Source of the DNA: Tillandsia leiboldiana
Taxonomy: Eukaryota > Streptophyta > Magnoliopsida > Poales > Bromeliaceae
Assembly (NCBI GenBank): GCA_029204045.2
Contig: CM055069.1
Coordinates: forward strand, 24,656,825-24,720,824
Direction of reading: 5' to 3'
DNA length: 64,000 nt
Part shown: positions 1 through 10,841 of the stretch, in pieces
Layout: each line of letters begins with the position of its first letter
Numbering within the stretch: the stretch's first letter is position 1
Made by a program: the position numbers and the translations under genes
Notes under the pieces: generated by a model
What the model saw: only the letters and a program-made list of their open reading frames with translations
What the model was told of the DNA's origin: nothing
Databases searched by the model: none

Positions 1-243
1 CTCACTTTTCGACTCGATAACTTTTGCATCGATTCGAAATGCTTCCAACTCACTTGTAATTACATTTGAAATGCGTTACAAGTATTTTTGCTGAATTTCG
101 CCTTTTCGCGGAAATCGATGTACTACACTCTCCCCTATTTTGAATAAACCATAATTTAGCACTTTTCTCCGAATCCAATAAAAATAGAATTTCATACCAT
201 TTTTATTCATATTATTTATATACCATAAATCTGGTACATTACA
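1..243 (-). mobile_element. 5' end of a giant-LTR family member, truncated by the window edge
   Basis: Read on the minus strand, this begins TGTAATGTACCAGATTTATG and continues with an A/T-rich stretch that closely matches the first 60-70 bases of the solo LTRs X (39435) and Y (50853). I therefore read it as the start of an LTR of the same family, running left out of the window. Similarity beyond about 70 bases is not obvious by eye. No coding sequence is seen. Confidence 0.6.
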
Positions 244-808
244 GGTGCACAGTCGCTTCCCTTTTAGGGTAGACGAGTCTCGAGTCAACAGTGTGGGGAC
301 ACTAGAGCGAATGTGCAGGTGGTTGTTGGAGAACAAGGGTACCGAGCGTGATCATCACAAGAAGTCACTTGGATGTCTACTCACTCGTCAGTGACTTACT
401 CGATGTTGCAGTAGTGTGACTGGTCCTTTGACCTGCGGTGTCTCGGCTATTCACAATGGGGTTACTGTAGTTTGATTGTACATACACTTGGTCCCTAGCC
501 ATTTGGGTCCTTGCAGTGGGTGCATGTTGGCTACAGTAGGTTCGTTGTAGGAATAGGGTGTACACCTATATGGAATCTATCGCCCTTAGTAGAGAAGGGA
601 GTTAGTCCTATGTGATTTATGAGATCGAGTTTAGAAGACCTTGGCCAAGGCGTAGTAAATAACGGAAGGGGTTTCCGATATTAGAAACTCGAGTCGAATA
701 AATTTGACATATGACAGACGGTAGGGTTTGACGAGCAATTCCATGACCTTCGTCTAGTTGGGACTCCGGATAGAAGGATTGTATCACACGTTAACTGCAC
801 CTAGAGGT
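244..808. other. Unrecognised spacer between two LTR fragments
   Basis: This is about 565 bp of moderate-GC sequence with no match elsewhere in the window and no credible reading frame (the longest frame is about 60 residues with no motif). It could be older unique DNA or a degraded transposon. I see no promoter, RNA gene or repeat in it. Confidence 0.4.
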
Positions 809-1944
809 TGTAGAGTCCAGGCGCTCCCTTGCCCTTGTATACCTCCCTTTTATTTTGACGGGACTTGTAGGAAAACTTTCCACCGTTTTCTGCAATGGAT
901 TGACCGGGGCCGCTAGTATTTTTCTGCGATTGAGCTCGAAGAACAGAGGGCGGCAAAGCGAACGGATTCGGATTCCGATTTACGGATCTCCCGAAATGGG
1001 GGTCAAAGCGTTTGCTTTTGAGTGGCGCATCGGAATCCGTGTTAAGTGGCCGGCACGTTCTTCGAGGCGATCGGACGGGGAACCTGCTGTGATCAGAATT
1101 CTCATCTGTTTATGTCATTGGGTTATTTTATTTATGTAGTGGTACTTCGACCTTCCGGTTTTCCATCTTGGGTCCTAACCGAATATTTTCAGTTGATTAA
1201 GGAGGGGTTGAAATTCGAGAAATTCTGGGCTGGTCGTCGGGACTTGCGGATATTTTTTGGTGCTAGAGCTCGCAAAACGGTGAACGGAGACGCGATCGGA
1301 TTCGAATTCCGACTCCCGGATCTCCCAGAATTAATTTTTGAAGTTTGGACCCTTTTTTTGGGTGCTCCGGGATCCGTGCGAGCGATTGACACGCTTTTCG
1401 AGACAATCGTAGCCGTCGATTTTTGTTTCGGTTATTTTAGGGTTTCTCTCTTGACGGCTAGGGTTTAAGGCGGCCCTGTTAAGAAAGGGAAGGGGAAAAC
1501 CCCCAATTCATATTTCCTCTCTTTTCAACCGAGGGCGTGAGGAACCGAAACGGAGACGAGGAGAGGGAAGGACGATCGCACGCCCTGCGGAACCCGGCGA
1601 ACGAGAGCGGGACGATCCTCTTCCTTCCTCCCTCACCGGCGAAAACAGGGTGAGCGGTTCGGGTCTTCCCGGTTATCTTTTTTGGTATAAGGTTTTCTTT
1701 CTTGTCGTGTTGCGTGCGAGGCGTGTTGTCGAACGGGAGGCCGCCGCCGCCGTTGTTAAACGGGAGGCCGCCGCCGCCGTTACCATGTTCGCGGGGTCGT
1801 CACCGGAGTCGCACGGGAGCGAAAACGGAGAAGAAAACCGGAAAAAAGGGGTTACTGTACGGATTCTCGGCCCGCGGTCCACGGGCCGGGGCGTGCACCC
1901 GGTGCACGCCCCGCGGCGCGGGAGCCGCGGACCCGACGCACGCT
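809..1944 (+). mobile_element. LTR fragment of family F (Ty3-type), cut by assembly gap
   Basis: It starts with TGTAGAGTCCAGGCGCTCCC, the same start as the F 3' LTR on the other strand at 58452 (TGTAGAGTCCTGGCG). Long stretches at 840-1480 and 1730-1830 are the reverse complement of 57480-58420, including a doubled GCCGCCGCCGCCGTT motif. The sequence upstream of 809 does not resemble F's internal end, so this is a solo LTR or a 5' LTR. The 5 bp before it (GAGGT) is the candidate target-site copy, but the other end is lost in the gap. Confidence 0.7.
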
Positions 1945-2044
1945 NNNNNNNNNNNNNNNNNNNNNNNNNNNNNNNNNNNNNNNNNNNNNNNNNNNNNNNN
2001 NNNNNNNNNNNNNNNNNNNNNNNNNNNNNNNNNNNNNNNNNNNN
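1945..2044. other. Assembly gap (100 N)
   Basis: Exactly 100 unknown bases, a conventional placeholder length for a gap of unknown size. The F-family LTR on the left and the Sirevirus LTR on the right need not be adjacent in the genome. Confidence 0.97.
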
Positions 2045-2211
2045 GAAGTGAAAAAGTTTGATCATTTAACTCAATCTCAAGATAAGAAGAATTCAAAAGG
2101 ATCAGGTATGTTTAACTAAAGAATTTGTGTGATCCGAATACTTCTTGTAGTGTAGAAACACTTGGAAGAATCTTCATTGCATAAAAATCAAAAACTGGAC
2201 TTGGGCTGTTC

Positions 2212-2492
2212 AGGATCCGGATCAGGTTGTTCGATCCGGATCCCGAAGGTGGTTCGTTCATACATCGTCGCAATCCGGATCGTAGTCTCTTGATCCGGAT
2301 CCCGAACGTTGAGTTTACCATCTACCTTGAACGATCCGGATCTTGCTTCGCAATCCGGATCCCGAACGTTGATGTTTGGTGAACTGTATGAACGATCCGG
2401 ATCGTAGGCACATGATCCGGATCCCGAACCTTCGTTTTTCTGGATTGCTGTTTCGTTATGACGATCCGGATCCTAGTTATCACGATCCGGAT
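2212..2492 (+). promoter_or_regulatory. Array of about 10 GATCCGGATC palindromes in U3
   Basis: The perfect 10-bp palindrome GATCCGGATC (a few copies AATCCGGATC) occurs about ten times in 280 bp, mostly in pairs about 20 bp apart followed by a longer spacer of about 40 bp, often extended to GATCCGGATCCCGAAC. It lies about 65-350 bp upstream of the TATA box. Palindrome-rich U3 regions are a known trait of Sireviruses. A cis-regulatory role is inferred. Confidence 0.8.
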
Positions 2493-2557
2493 CGCCGTCC
2501 GTAAATAATCCAGAAATGGCAGGTTTTTGATTCTTATCTCCTTCCTAGGGTTTCTAA

Positions 2558-2568
2558 CCTATAAATAC
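2558..2568 (+). promoter_or_regulatory. LTR TATA box
   Basis: CCTATAAATAC, about 65 bp downstream of the palindrome array and upstream of the GTGGATTCG array. The inverted copy of this LTR has CTATAAATAG at the same place (7528-7538 on the other strand). It marks the likely U3/R boundary. Confidence 0.75.
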
Positions 2569-2840
2569 ACCCTATGTCCTTCTTTCTAGGGTGAATCACC
2601 TAGCCGTCATTTTCCTTAATCATCTTATACGGCTAATGATCCACATATAGAGAAGAAGGAATCAGTAGAGAATACTCTATGTTTCTTCATCTATATTGAT
2701 TAGTTTGATTCTAGTTTTCATACTCACACTTGAGTTGGAATCAAACTATGAATACTTAGATGGTATTTCCGCTCTATCTTGATCTAGTATTCGGCGGATC
2801 ATCACCACCCAAAAAACAACGATTTACCCCCAAAAATCGC

Positions 2841-3020
2841 GCGTGGATTCGCGTGTCCTTGTGGATTTCAAGTTCATCAGCCTCTCGTGGATTCGAGCGA
2901 GGCACGTTCGTGGATTCGAACGGTGCTATTGGGTGAAGACCGTGGATTCGGTCGGACGTCGTGGATTCGACGTTGGACCGCCGTGGATTCGGCGTTGGTG
3001 CGCAGATCGTGGATTCGAGA
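2841..3020 (+). repeat. GTGGATTCG repeat array downstream of the TATA box
   Basis: About eight copies of GTGGATTCG (one degenerate) at irregular 20-40 bp spacing, in the part of the LTR expected to be transcribed. The inverted LTR copy has four units (about 7190-7280). Spacers differ between units while the nonamer is kept. Confidence 0.75.
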
Positions 3021-3327
3021 AGCGTCGGGAGCGGCGGAGAAGATTCCTCTAGGAGCGTATGGAAAAGGTTGAGTCGTAAGTGTTACGGTAAATCACCTTG
3101 TACTGTTGTTAATTCTATGGAAATTTCTGTCCGTTGTATCGGTCCGTGGTTTTTTTACCTCCGTGTGAATGAAGTTTCCCACCGTAAAAAATCATTTGTC
3201 GATTTATGTTCATTTCCGCATTGGGTTTTAATCGCAACGATTTTTGAGTTGTTTATACGTTTACACCTATTCACCCCCCTCTAGGTGTTTCTTCCCCTAT
3301 TTAGATCCTATTATATACAACCCAACA

Positions 3328-4815
3328 AGTGGTACTTGGACGTCTTAAAGTGATGTAATTCCTGCAAAACAAAACTCAAACCAAATCAACGTCAGTTGTT
3401 AGAAATTAAAATCCTACATTTGATTCATCCTTTTGGTTCTTTTGTTTTTCCCAGCTCTTTCAACCTTTTCTTTGTCTCCCCCTATCTTGAGCATCTCTAA
3501 CATGTTCTCCATGTTCTTGAGCATCTATGTTCTCCCCTTTGTGGTACGATCATCATTTTCCGTTCTCCCCCATTTTTCCATTTTCGTTTCGTTTGTCCTC
3601 TCTTGATGATCTCATCTCCGTCATTTCTCTTCTCCCCCTTTTGTCACAAATTGTCAAACAGTGAACATACTAGACAAAAGGAAATCACTAACAAAATTAG
3701 TTCATGGAGAAAGAGAGATAAAAGCTCAGTTTCGGTATATAACAAAAACAGATTGCGTACCGGTACCAGAAAGCAAAAATCAAATAATTTCTTGAAACAA
3801 ATCCAGATTTTAGAATCTTTTCAAATACCGATTTGTATTCCATCAAGAAATCAATTTAAGTGCTTTAAACAGTGAATTCACACAGATGTCATTCAATCCA
3901 ATTAATTTCACAAAATTAAAAAGATTTACTCCAAAATCATGAAAAATAAAGGTAAAACATTATAAACCGTTTTTCATGTTATATTCATCAAACACAAGTC
4001 ATCAAAAATAATCTTGAGATCCAAAGTCTATCAAGATGTAACGGATTTACAAAGATGACATACGGAGATTTCCAAATGACATCAATTTGAATTCTTACCC
4101 TTTCAAATTGAGATAAGCACTAAAATACCTAAGGGTGGCTCTTTGAGCATCTTTCAACTATCCCACCTTATACCAACCAGGAGATTGTTCAAAATATAAG
4201 AGTTTTGCATATAAATCTCCAAATGCTTCAACTAAAGATTTTCTCATAAAATACTATCAAGCATCCATAACATGTGGTAGCTTCACACACAAACCGGACG
4301 ACCGGGGTGGCAGCTCTTTCCAACATGTGGTGGTAGTTTTCACACTCCTTTCGGATGTAACTCTTTCCACATCTTTTGCAAATCATTTCAATACCCTTGT
4401 AAGAATGCAATCTCTTACGTGAAAGAATTAAATCCCAAATTTTAGTCTATCGGTTGTCTCACGTTTATCACAATGAATTCACACAACCGAGATAGATTAA
4501 GCATCTAAAGATCACACATGATTTCTAAAATTTGATGCTTATAATATCAAAAACTCCTATAATGAAGTATCTTCAAGATTATGATTATGGAGTAAAGTTG
4601 ATAATCCAAATAAAATTAATTTGGAGTGAATAAAGTGAAGCCCTTTTTATTCAATGCACTTGTTCAGTAAAAACCCTTTTGTTCAAAAACAAAGTATAAA
4701 AACGAAGAGCATTGAAAAACATGTAATGCAAAGATTAAGAAAAAATATGAAAGGAAAACCAATCAAAGCATTACATACAGTCATAAGCTATTTAGAACTT
4801 AAGACAAGGAAAGAT
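3328..4815 (-). mobile_element. 3' non-coding region of a pol-deleted Sirevirus
   Basis: On the minus strand, 4140-4400 matches 47140-47390, the region just after the RNase H end of the plus-strand Sirevirus. The stretch near 3640 (sense GTGACAAAAGGGGGAGAAG) matches the purine tract at 49928. The order gag, then this 3' region, shows that integrase, RT and RNase H have been deleted, leaving a non-autonomous derivative. No protein-coding frame is convincing here. Confidence 0.65.
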
Positions 4816-4816
4816 A

Positions 4817-5537
4817 TCACCTTTCCGAATCCAAAATCGCTGGATTTTGGGTTGTCTTGATTCGTTGTGGCGGGGGTTGTCCGCTTTGACTGTTGATCCA
4901 CCTTAGGTCTTTGCCTCGCAGTGATCCACTTGTATGATTGATGTTGTGGCTCGGACCTTTGGTGGGTTTGAGTGAACTCCTTTGACTTGATGTGTCTTTT
5001 GATTCCGTTGAGTTCGCTCCGTAGATGAAGTTGCCGAAGGACTCTTCTTTCTCTTTTTCGGGCAATTCTTCACCAAATGTCCTTCAAGTCCACATAGGTG
5101 ACAAGTTCTTCCTTTCAATTTCATTGTGGAACTTGAAGCATTCACAGATTTGGTTCTTTGTGATCCCAAACCAACCTTGCTTGTTTGACCTAATCGGACA
5201 TACATTCAAGTTTCTTGGAACCGGTTGAAATCCTTTGTATGTCGGATTTAAGTTGATGACTTGCTTGGTCAATGCTTGATTGGTGACATGTATTTCCTCA
5301 AACTGCTTTTCAAGAAAATCAATCTTGTTAATATGGGAATTAACGACCGTATTCCGATGATTTTATCTTTTCTTGGAGGATTATTATTATCCAATAAAAA
5401 GCCTCTCGTTCCTCCTCGAGATCATGAAGTTTGATCTTTAAAGCATGATTCTCGTCTGATCTTCAAGTCGTTGCTTTCTCAACTTCTTGATATGTTTGGC
5501 CATCTTCTTAGATTCCGCAAGAAGTTGTTGATATGCC
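4817..5537 (-). pseudogene. C-terminal gag remnant with second zinc knuckle
   Basis: Downstream of the main gag frame, other frames continue the family's C-terminal region. One holds a second CCHC knuckle (C-H-L-C-G-L-E-G-H-L-V-K-N-C, about 5110-5070). The frame between 5538 and 5272 is broken by shifts and looks charged and helix-rich (E/K-rich). It ends just before the region where protease and integrase should start, which are absent. Confidence 0.6.
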
Positions 5538-6746
5538 TCAACGAGTTCTTCCTCGTCCGACTCCCCCCTCACTTGATGACTCTCCGCCGGTTGTTGATGT
5601 TTCATACAAAATCAAAGGAGTAGAGTTAGTGACTAATGATGATAAACAATTATTAGAAGAGGGAAAATGAGAGGCATGAGAAGCAACGATTTTTTCCTCT
5701 TTACTTGAGGTTGATTCATTAGAAGTAAAATCGTCCCAAGTTTTCGCTTGCAAAGCCTTCTTTTTATATAATTTCGGAGTAGGACAATCCGTTGAAATAT
5801 GGCCGTAGCCTTTGCATCTATAACATCGGATTTCCCCTTCGAATTCATCTTTTTCCTTAGAAGGTTTTGCAAGGAATTTGAGGTTAGAGGATTTAGAACC
5901 CGATGATCCTTTAGATGGTTTCGTGGATGAAGATCCATCGGTTCGATTCTTCCAAAATTTCCGACGAAATTTCTTTGTGATCCGCGCCAATTGTTCTTCA
6001 AAATCGGCAAAAGAGATTTCATCGTCGGAACTCGATTCGCTATCTTCTTTCTTTGTGGATTTGAATGCAATACCTGTAAGCTTAGAAGAAGACTCGGAAG
6101 AAACTTGATTAGTAGGAAAAGTCAATTCATAAGTTTGCAAAGCACCTACTAATTCCTCAACACTCATCTCATCCGGATGACTAACGGTTTCAATGGCGGT
6201 AACCTTTGCCCTAAACCGTTCCGGAAGAGTCCGAAGTATCTTTCTTACAATTTTCGACTCCGGGATCTTTTCTCCTAGATTAGCACATGTATTAATTACA
6301 TCTTGAAGTCTAGTGTAATAATCTGTAAACAATTCATGCTCTTCCATATGAATAGAGTCAAATTGACTTGTAAGCATCTGGAGCTTTTGAATTTTTACAA
6401 GATTAGTACCCTCATGTGTAATTTTGAGAATATCCCAAATTTCCTTCGCGGTTTCAAACGCGGAAATTCTTGTAAATTCAGTCGAGGAAAGAGAGTTAAA
6501 TAAAGCGTTCATACCTTTCCCATTGTAAGAAGATCTTTCAAATTCCTCTTTGGACCATCTAGAGCGAGGTTTTGGGGTAGTAGAATTTCCTACTTCCTCA
6601 ACAGGATGCACCCAACCGCATTCCACGGATTGCCATACTCGCTCATCAATTGCGATGAGAAAAGCTCTCATCCGCACTTTCCAATAAGCATAATTAGTCC
6701 CATCAAAAAGAGGAGGTCTATAAATATTACCACTTTCACCCAACAT
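5538..6746 (-). CDS. gag: Sirevirus/copia Gag (capsid-nucleocapsid), 402 aa
   Basis: Gag assembles the cytoplasmic particle that packages the element's RNA. I chose the ATG at 6746 (MLGESGNIYRPP...), because the frame upstream runs through the primer site into the LTR. Residues about 8-30 carry the copia Gag signature 'PPLFDGTNYAYWKVRM'. The middle is the UBN2/retrotran_gag region with 'LQMLTSQFDSIHMEE' and 'ILRTLPERF', followed by an acidic-serine linker and then a CCHC knuckle (CYRCKGYGHISTDC) near residue 315. The frame stops early compared with its family, whose C-terminal part lies out of frame at 4817-5537. The sequence matches the Maximus/SIRE type best. With no pol downstream, it could act only in trans. 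Confidence 0.85.
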   Translation of the reverse strand: MLGESGNIYRPPLFDGTNYAYWKVRMRAFLIAIDERVWQSVECGWVHPVEEVGNSTTPKPRSRWSKEEFERSSYNGKGMNALFNSLSSTEFTRISAFETAKEIWDILKITHEGTNLVKIQKLQMLTSQFDSIHMEEHELFTDYYTRLQDVINTCANLGEKIPESKIVRKILRTLPERFRAKVTAIETVSHPDEMSVEELVGALQTYELTFPTNQVSSESSSKLTGIAFKSTKKEDSESSSDDEISFADFEEQLARITKKFRRKFWKNRTDGSSSTKPSKGSSGSKSSNLKFLAKPSKEKDEFEGEIRCYRCKGYGHISTDCPTPKLYKKKALQAKTWDDFTSNESTSSKEEKIVASHASHFPSSNNCLSSLVTNSTPLILYETSTTGGESSSEGGVGRGRTR

Positions 6747-6766
6747 GATAGATAAACCTAAAACCC

Positions 6767-6778
6767 GCTCCGATACCA
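6767..6778 (-). promoter_or_regulatory. Primer binding site (initiator tRNA-Met)
   Basis: The minus strand reads TGGTATCGGAGC, one mismatch from the plant tRNA-iMet site TGGTATCAGAGC. It begins two bases after the LTR end (...CTCTACA at 6781). This fixes element orientation and the LTR boundary. Confidence 0.9.
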
Positions 6779-6780
6779 AT

Positions 6781-8120
6781 TGTAGAGTTATGAATCCCAA
6801 AGGATCTAAATAGGTACTATCAAACACATAGAGGGGGGGTGAATAGGTGTAATACTTAAAAACTCAATCTCAGTGCAAAATAAAAACCAATGCGGAAAAT
6901 AAAAACAGCACACCGAGATTTACGTGGAAACTCCAATCCAGGAGAAAAACCACGGGACCAACACGCAATAACAATCCACTAAGAATAGAAGAATAACAAG
7001 GTGATTACCGACTCCACGGACTCAAACCCCTCCTTCAGCTTCTTCGGACCTTGCGCTGACCGGTTGGATATCCGCGCAATAACAATCCCTAAGAAAAGAA
7101 GAATAACAAGGTGATTACCGTCTCCACGGATTTAACCCCTCCTTCAATTTCTTGGACCTCGCGCTCCACCGTTTTGCCCGTCCACTGCTCACGTTCGAAT
7201 CCACGAACGCACGCTTCGAATCCACGAAACGCCTTTAGCACACCGAATCCACGATGCCACGTCGAATCCACGACGCAAACTCAGTCGATAAGAATATTGA
7301 CTTCGATGGTGATCCTTTGCTTAGATTATCAATGAAGATCCATGGGAAAAATCTCTAAGCAAAGATTAGATCAATTCGACAAAAGATATGTTCTTGAAAG
7401 AACCATCGAATTGACCTAAAAGAGGCTATAAAGAAGAACGATGAAAACCTAGCCTCTAGGGTTGCTCTCAAGAGTTTTATAAAAAGATCGGCCGTAGCTC
7501 CCTCGTTTTTGAGAAACCCTAAGTGTCTATTTATAGTTTAGAAACCTTTGGAAAGAGATAAGAATCAAAAACTTACCTTATCTGGAAATTTTCAGGACGG
7601 CGATCCGGATCGGATTTACTGCGATCCGGATCGTCGTAACGAGATTGACGATTCCAGAAAACCAAGGGTTCGGGATCCGGATCGCATTGCCCGATCCGGA
7701 TCGTTCATACAAATCAGAAAACTTAACATTCGGGATCCGGATCGGAAATTGCATGGATCCGGATCGAAGTCTTGTATGAAGCAACAACCTTCGGGATCCG
7801 GATCGTTGGCCCTGATCCGGATCCTGAACATGTCCGAACACCAGTTTTTGATTATTATGAAATTAAAAATTCTTCCAAGCGTTTCTATACTATAAGAAAG
7901 TATTCGGATCACCAAAATTATTTAGTTAACCATACCTGATCCTTTTGAATACTTTCTTCTTGAGATTGATGTAACTGATCCACAATTCTTCAACTTCAAT
8001 CTTCAAGATTCAAGACACTGAGTGTCAACTTGAGCTCTTGTTGAATCTTCTCTAAGTCTTTGATTGCTGATTGACAATTTGATCCCTTTAAGACTCCGAC
8101 TCAACTCACTGACTTGACTC
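6781..8120 (-). mobile_element. Sirevirus 5' LTR (minus strand)
   Basis: It runs leftward from about 8120 to the CA terminus at 6781, next to the primer site. It contains the GATCCGGATC array (7602-7822), a TATA box (CTATAAATAG at 7528-7538), four GTGGATTCG units (7190-7280) and a doubled block of about 90 bp (6990-7080 and 7085-7140, 'AATAACAAGGTGATTACCG'). The exact 5' terminus is uncertain; it abuts the Tekay-like remnant C near 8120. Length is about 1.3 kb. Confidence 0.75.
7602..7822 (-). promoter_or_regulatory. GATCCGGATC palindrome array of the minus-strand LTR
   Basis: Eight copies of GATCCGGATC in 220 bp, arranged in pairs 20-25 bp apart, 65-295 bp upstream of the TATA box on the minus strand. 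Flanks such as GATCCCGAA are shared with the array at 2212-2492 even though the spacers have diverged. Confidence 0.8.
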
Positions 8121-8643
8121 ACGAAATATGCCAATACCAAAATTCCGTAACATCCTGCTCCAGGTATCCGCCATCATAGTGGCCCTGTCGGGGTAATCCA
8201 GAATGCTCAACAATAACCCAACGGTAATTCCACAGTCGCTACAGGAGGCATCACTAAAACTCGCAGATATCTCTCCCAACACTGGAAATACTAACATTGG
8301 CGCTAGTATCAGTCTCATCATCCGATTGCCAACCTCTCCTGGCACTGCCCAGTCCAAGAAACTCCTCACCTCGACAATAATTGTCGATCTCGGCCAAATC
8401 CCAAGTGATATCCATATTGGCCAGATTTCCACCGCCGCTCCTACGGCTCGAACAAAGTGACCCAAGAAGGTATGCTTCTGAAGCTACAACTTGTACCTCA
8501 ATAACTTGGCATACAGCTTCATCCACACAGGCATGGTAGCACATCCACAAGTGCTCCACGTACTCCAAGTCGCTCTGGGAGTAAATCATAATATCCTTGG
8601 GGGAACACCACTCCCAATCCGTCCAAGTACAACTGGGACGCAC
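8106..8643 (-). pseudogene. Element C: remnant of Ty3/gypsy RT and RNase H
   Basis: Minus-strand frames retain pieces of a Tekay-type polymerase: a block like 'KDIMIYSQSDLEYVEHL' (RT catalytic region, second Asp site altered), 'VEVRSFLDW' (RT-RNase H connection), and 'APMLVFPVLGEI' followed by 'FSDAS' (start of RNase H). Frames are interrupted by stops and shifts and the sequence ends inside RNase H at the Sirevirus LTR. No integrase remains. Confidence 0.7.
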
Positions 8644-8946
8644 AATTTCTCAAATATTCAAGACAACAGGGCATTAATTATTCCATTTGGCCTTACTATG
8701 AGCTCATAATGCCCCTACCGTGTCCTGAACGCCATCTAGGCAAATTCCTCGACTGTCTAATTCCAAGTAGGTGCTCGCATCATACAATAACTGCCTGCAT
8801 ATAGCTCCATCCGAAGGTCCTAGATACCATCCGGACCTGTCTACACTCGAACCATAAAAGGACCCTCACAGTCGTGTATCAACGACGTGGCATCACCACC
8901 GTGTACCAACGGCATGGCATCACCACCGTATATCAACGGCGTGGCA

Positions 8947-9566
8947 CTAGGTCAAACAGACCCCTCGATCCATCAGATCCTGCAACTGCGCCATCAGCTC
9001 TCTTGGCTCCACCGGCGATGTCCAATGAAGTACTGTCGAGGGTGGCGCGGTTCCCCGAACCACGTCAACCGCAATCTCTATCTCCCTAACCGGCGGCATC
9101 TCCAACAGCTCGGGTGAAATCACACCCGGGATCTCGTGGGCAACAGAGATATCCTTGAGTCCCGGTGCCGCCGAAAGCACCTCACACACTGTCGCTATAA
9201 CCTGTGTGCTATAACTATCTCAACCACCAAGCCTCCTCTCGTCTGCCTCACAGAAGGCCAAAGTCCTCTCCTTCTGCAGTCTAACATCCTGTGGCACTAT
9301 ACCAATCCGAATCCAAGCACTGGGTCGAAACACCGAAACGCCACAATTACCAGTAAGCCTACCGGTACAACTCGCGGTCTCAGCTGCTTTGGACATGATC
9401 CACAAGCCTCCTCCACATGCACAGCACTAACAGGAACCTGTACCTCGAGTGCACGTGGTAACAAATCTGCCTCTAGTCCATGCAGGAATGCAACATGCTC
9501 TAACTCCGACTGCTGTGATGAAATCACACCTGCGACAACTCGATCCACTACCGTGGCGCCCTCCAC
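8947..9566 (-). pseudogene. Element C: remnant of protease and protease-RT linker
   Basis: The piece at 8947-9189 resembles the linker before RT ('VISPELLEMPPVREIEIAVDVVRGTAP', shown here only in part, then 'ELMAQLQDLMDRG'), in the same order as the young Tekay element. The piece at 9297-9566 resembles the protease region ('VVDRVVAGVI', 'LPRALEVQVPV', 'FRCFDPVLGF'). The protease active-site DTGA block is missing or deleted. Non-functional. Confidence 0.65.
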
Positions 9567-10829
9567 CCGGGCGGCACAGGTTCATCCACTCGATGCAAGT
9601 GGTTGTCGCTCAATCTGCCTGCAAATCAGGGCTATCCACATAGGGAGTACGACCTCTGTTTCTGCTCACACTGAGGCGACGAATAAGGTTCTCCGCAGAT
9701 AACAAATCCACGCTACCGCTACGCCACTCTGATATAGATGCTGATGCGGCCATCGGAGTCCACCCGATCTCTGGCATCCCAGGAACCCGTCATCCTGGAA
9801 AAGAAATCAGAAGTGCCTCTGCCGGCCGATTTGTCGTCTATCACCCGGCGCCAAGCGCCAATATCCAAAACTCGCCCCTAGCGGCAGATCCCTATCTAAA
9901 GGAACTGCAGCCCCACGCTCCATACATAATGTCTACTCCAACGAGGCGTCAAAACCTATAACGGAGGGACTGAATAAACTGAAAGGTATCCTGGCGCAAT
10001 CCACTCCCAGCCACATATCCTATGCGCCTCATCCCTCGAACCTGGAGCACGTAGTTCAACAACTGCCAAAACTCTCTAGCACAGGGAGGCTCTCAATTGA
10101 TCACTCCATCACCACCAACCACGACTCTGCCTCCAAATGCTCCAACTCAATCTTACGAGTCGGGGTGGTTCATCCGCCAAATCTGGCACAATAGATCGAT
10201 CGCGTCCCCTCAGCTCACCAGCTATCAACTATCCACCCTACCTCGGTGCCTTGCCACTAACCATTGGCACAGAGGGGGCTACTCACTCCATCGGTGCCAC
10301 CGAAATCCCCGCCACTGAGGATACTGCAACCGGGTGGTTTCGGAAGGAAGCACTGTCGAGCTGCCCGTTGCTCCGACAACTGTGTCACTAAAACCAACTG
10401 CTCGCTCACTCTGCCGCTGATAAGCCTCTAACAATCCTGTCATCTGGGTCCGGAGCGCTCTGACCTCAATCCGGGTATCCGGCCCAAAACCAACCGCTCA
10501 AGCTCAACTACTATGACAGGAAGCACACGGGTGAAAACCCAGCGTCGGGGAGACACAGCTCGCCACGACGAAACCACGAATCAGCACACAAAAGCCACTC
10601 GACCCAATCCAGCGAAAGTCTAGAGCATGTCACCCATTCCACGGCATTATGTTGTCTGCAGCCAACATAATCACTTAGGAGAATATACATGCCGGTCACT
10701 CGTCCCGTCCCCTGGGAGAGGTATAAAACTCAAGCAGGACTCTCGCTAAAAATCACGACTCCCACGAAGTCACCCAAGGGTCAAACCATAAACCTAGGGT
10801 TTCTAAGTCCACCATGACCTACAACCTAG
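9567..10829 (-). pseudogene. Element C: degenerate gag region
   Basis: Lies between the protease remnant and the primer site, where gag belongs. No long frame survives. Short matches to the young element's gag region are visible, such as the stretch around 9930-10080 that parallels 20050-20180. No zinc knuckle can be read. Annotated by position and weak similarity only. Confidence 0.5.
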
Positions 10830-10841
10830 GCTCTGATACCA
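10830..10841 (-). promoter_or_regulatory. Primer binding site of element C
   Basis: The minus strand is an exact TGGTATCAGAGC, seven bases inside the LTR end (GGGGCGTGACA at 10849). Initiator tRNA-Met primer. Confidence 0.9.

Larger units (their letters stand above)
2045..3327 (+). mobile_element. Sirevirus-type Ty1/copia LTR, plus strand, 5' end in gap
   Basis: It is the inverted counterpart of the 5' LTR at 6781-8120: the same order of palindrome array, TATA box, GTGGATTCG array and the C/T-rich block 'CTATTCACCCCCCTCT' near the end. It ends in ...CAACCCAACA. The bases after it (TGGTACTTGGAC, 3330-3341) share only the first five or six bases of the tRNA-Met primer site. The sequence beyond 3328 is minus-strand 3' material of another Sirevirus, so this is best read as a solo or rearranged LTR and not a partner of the minus-strand element. 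Confidence 0.75.

Noticed and set aside
1650..2096. Open frames crossing the N gap
   Set aside because: They exist only because N was translated as X; no evidence on either side.
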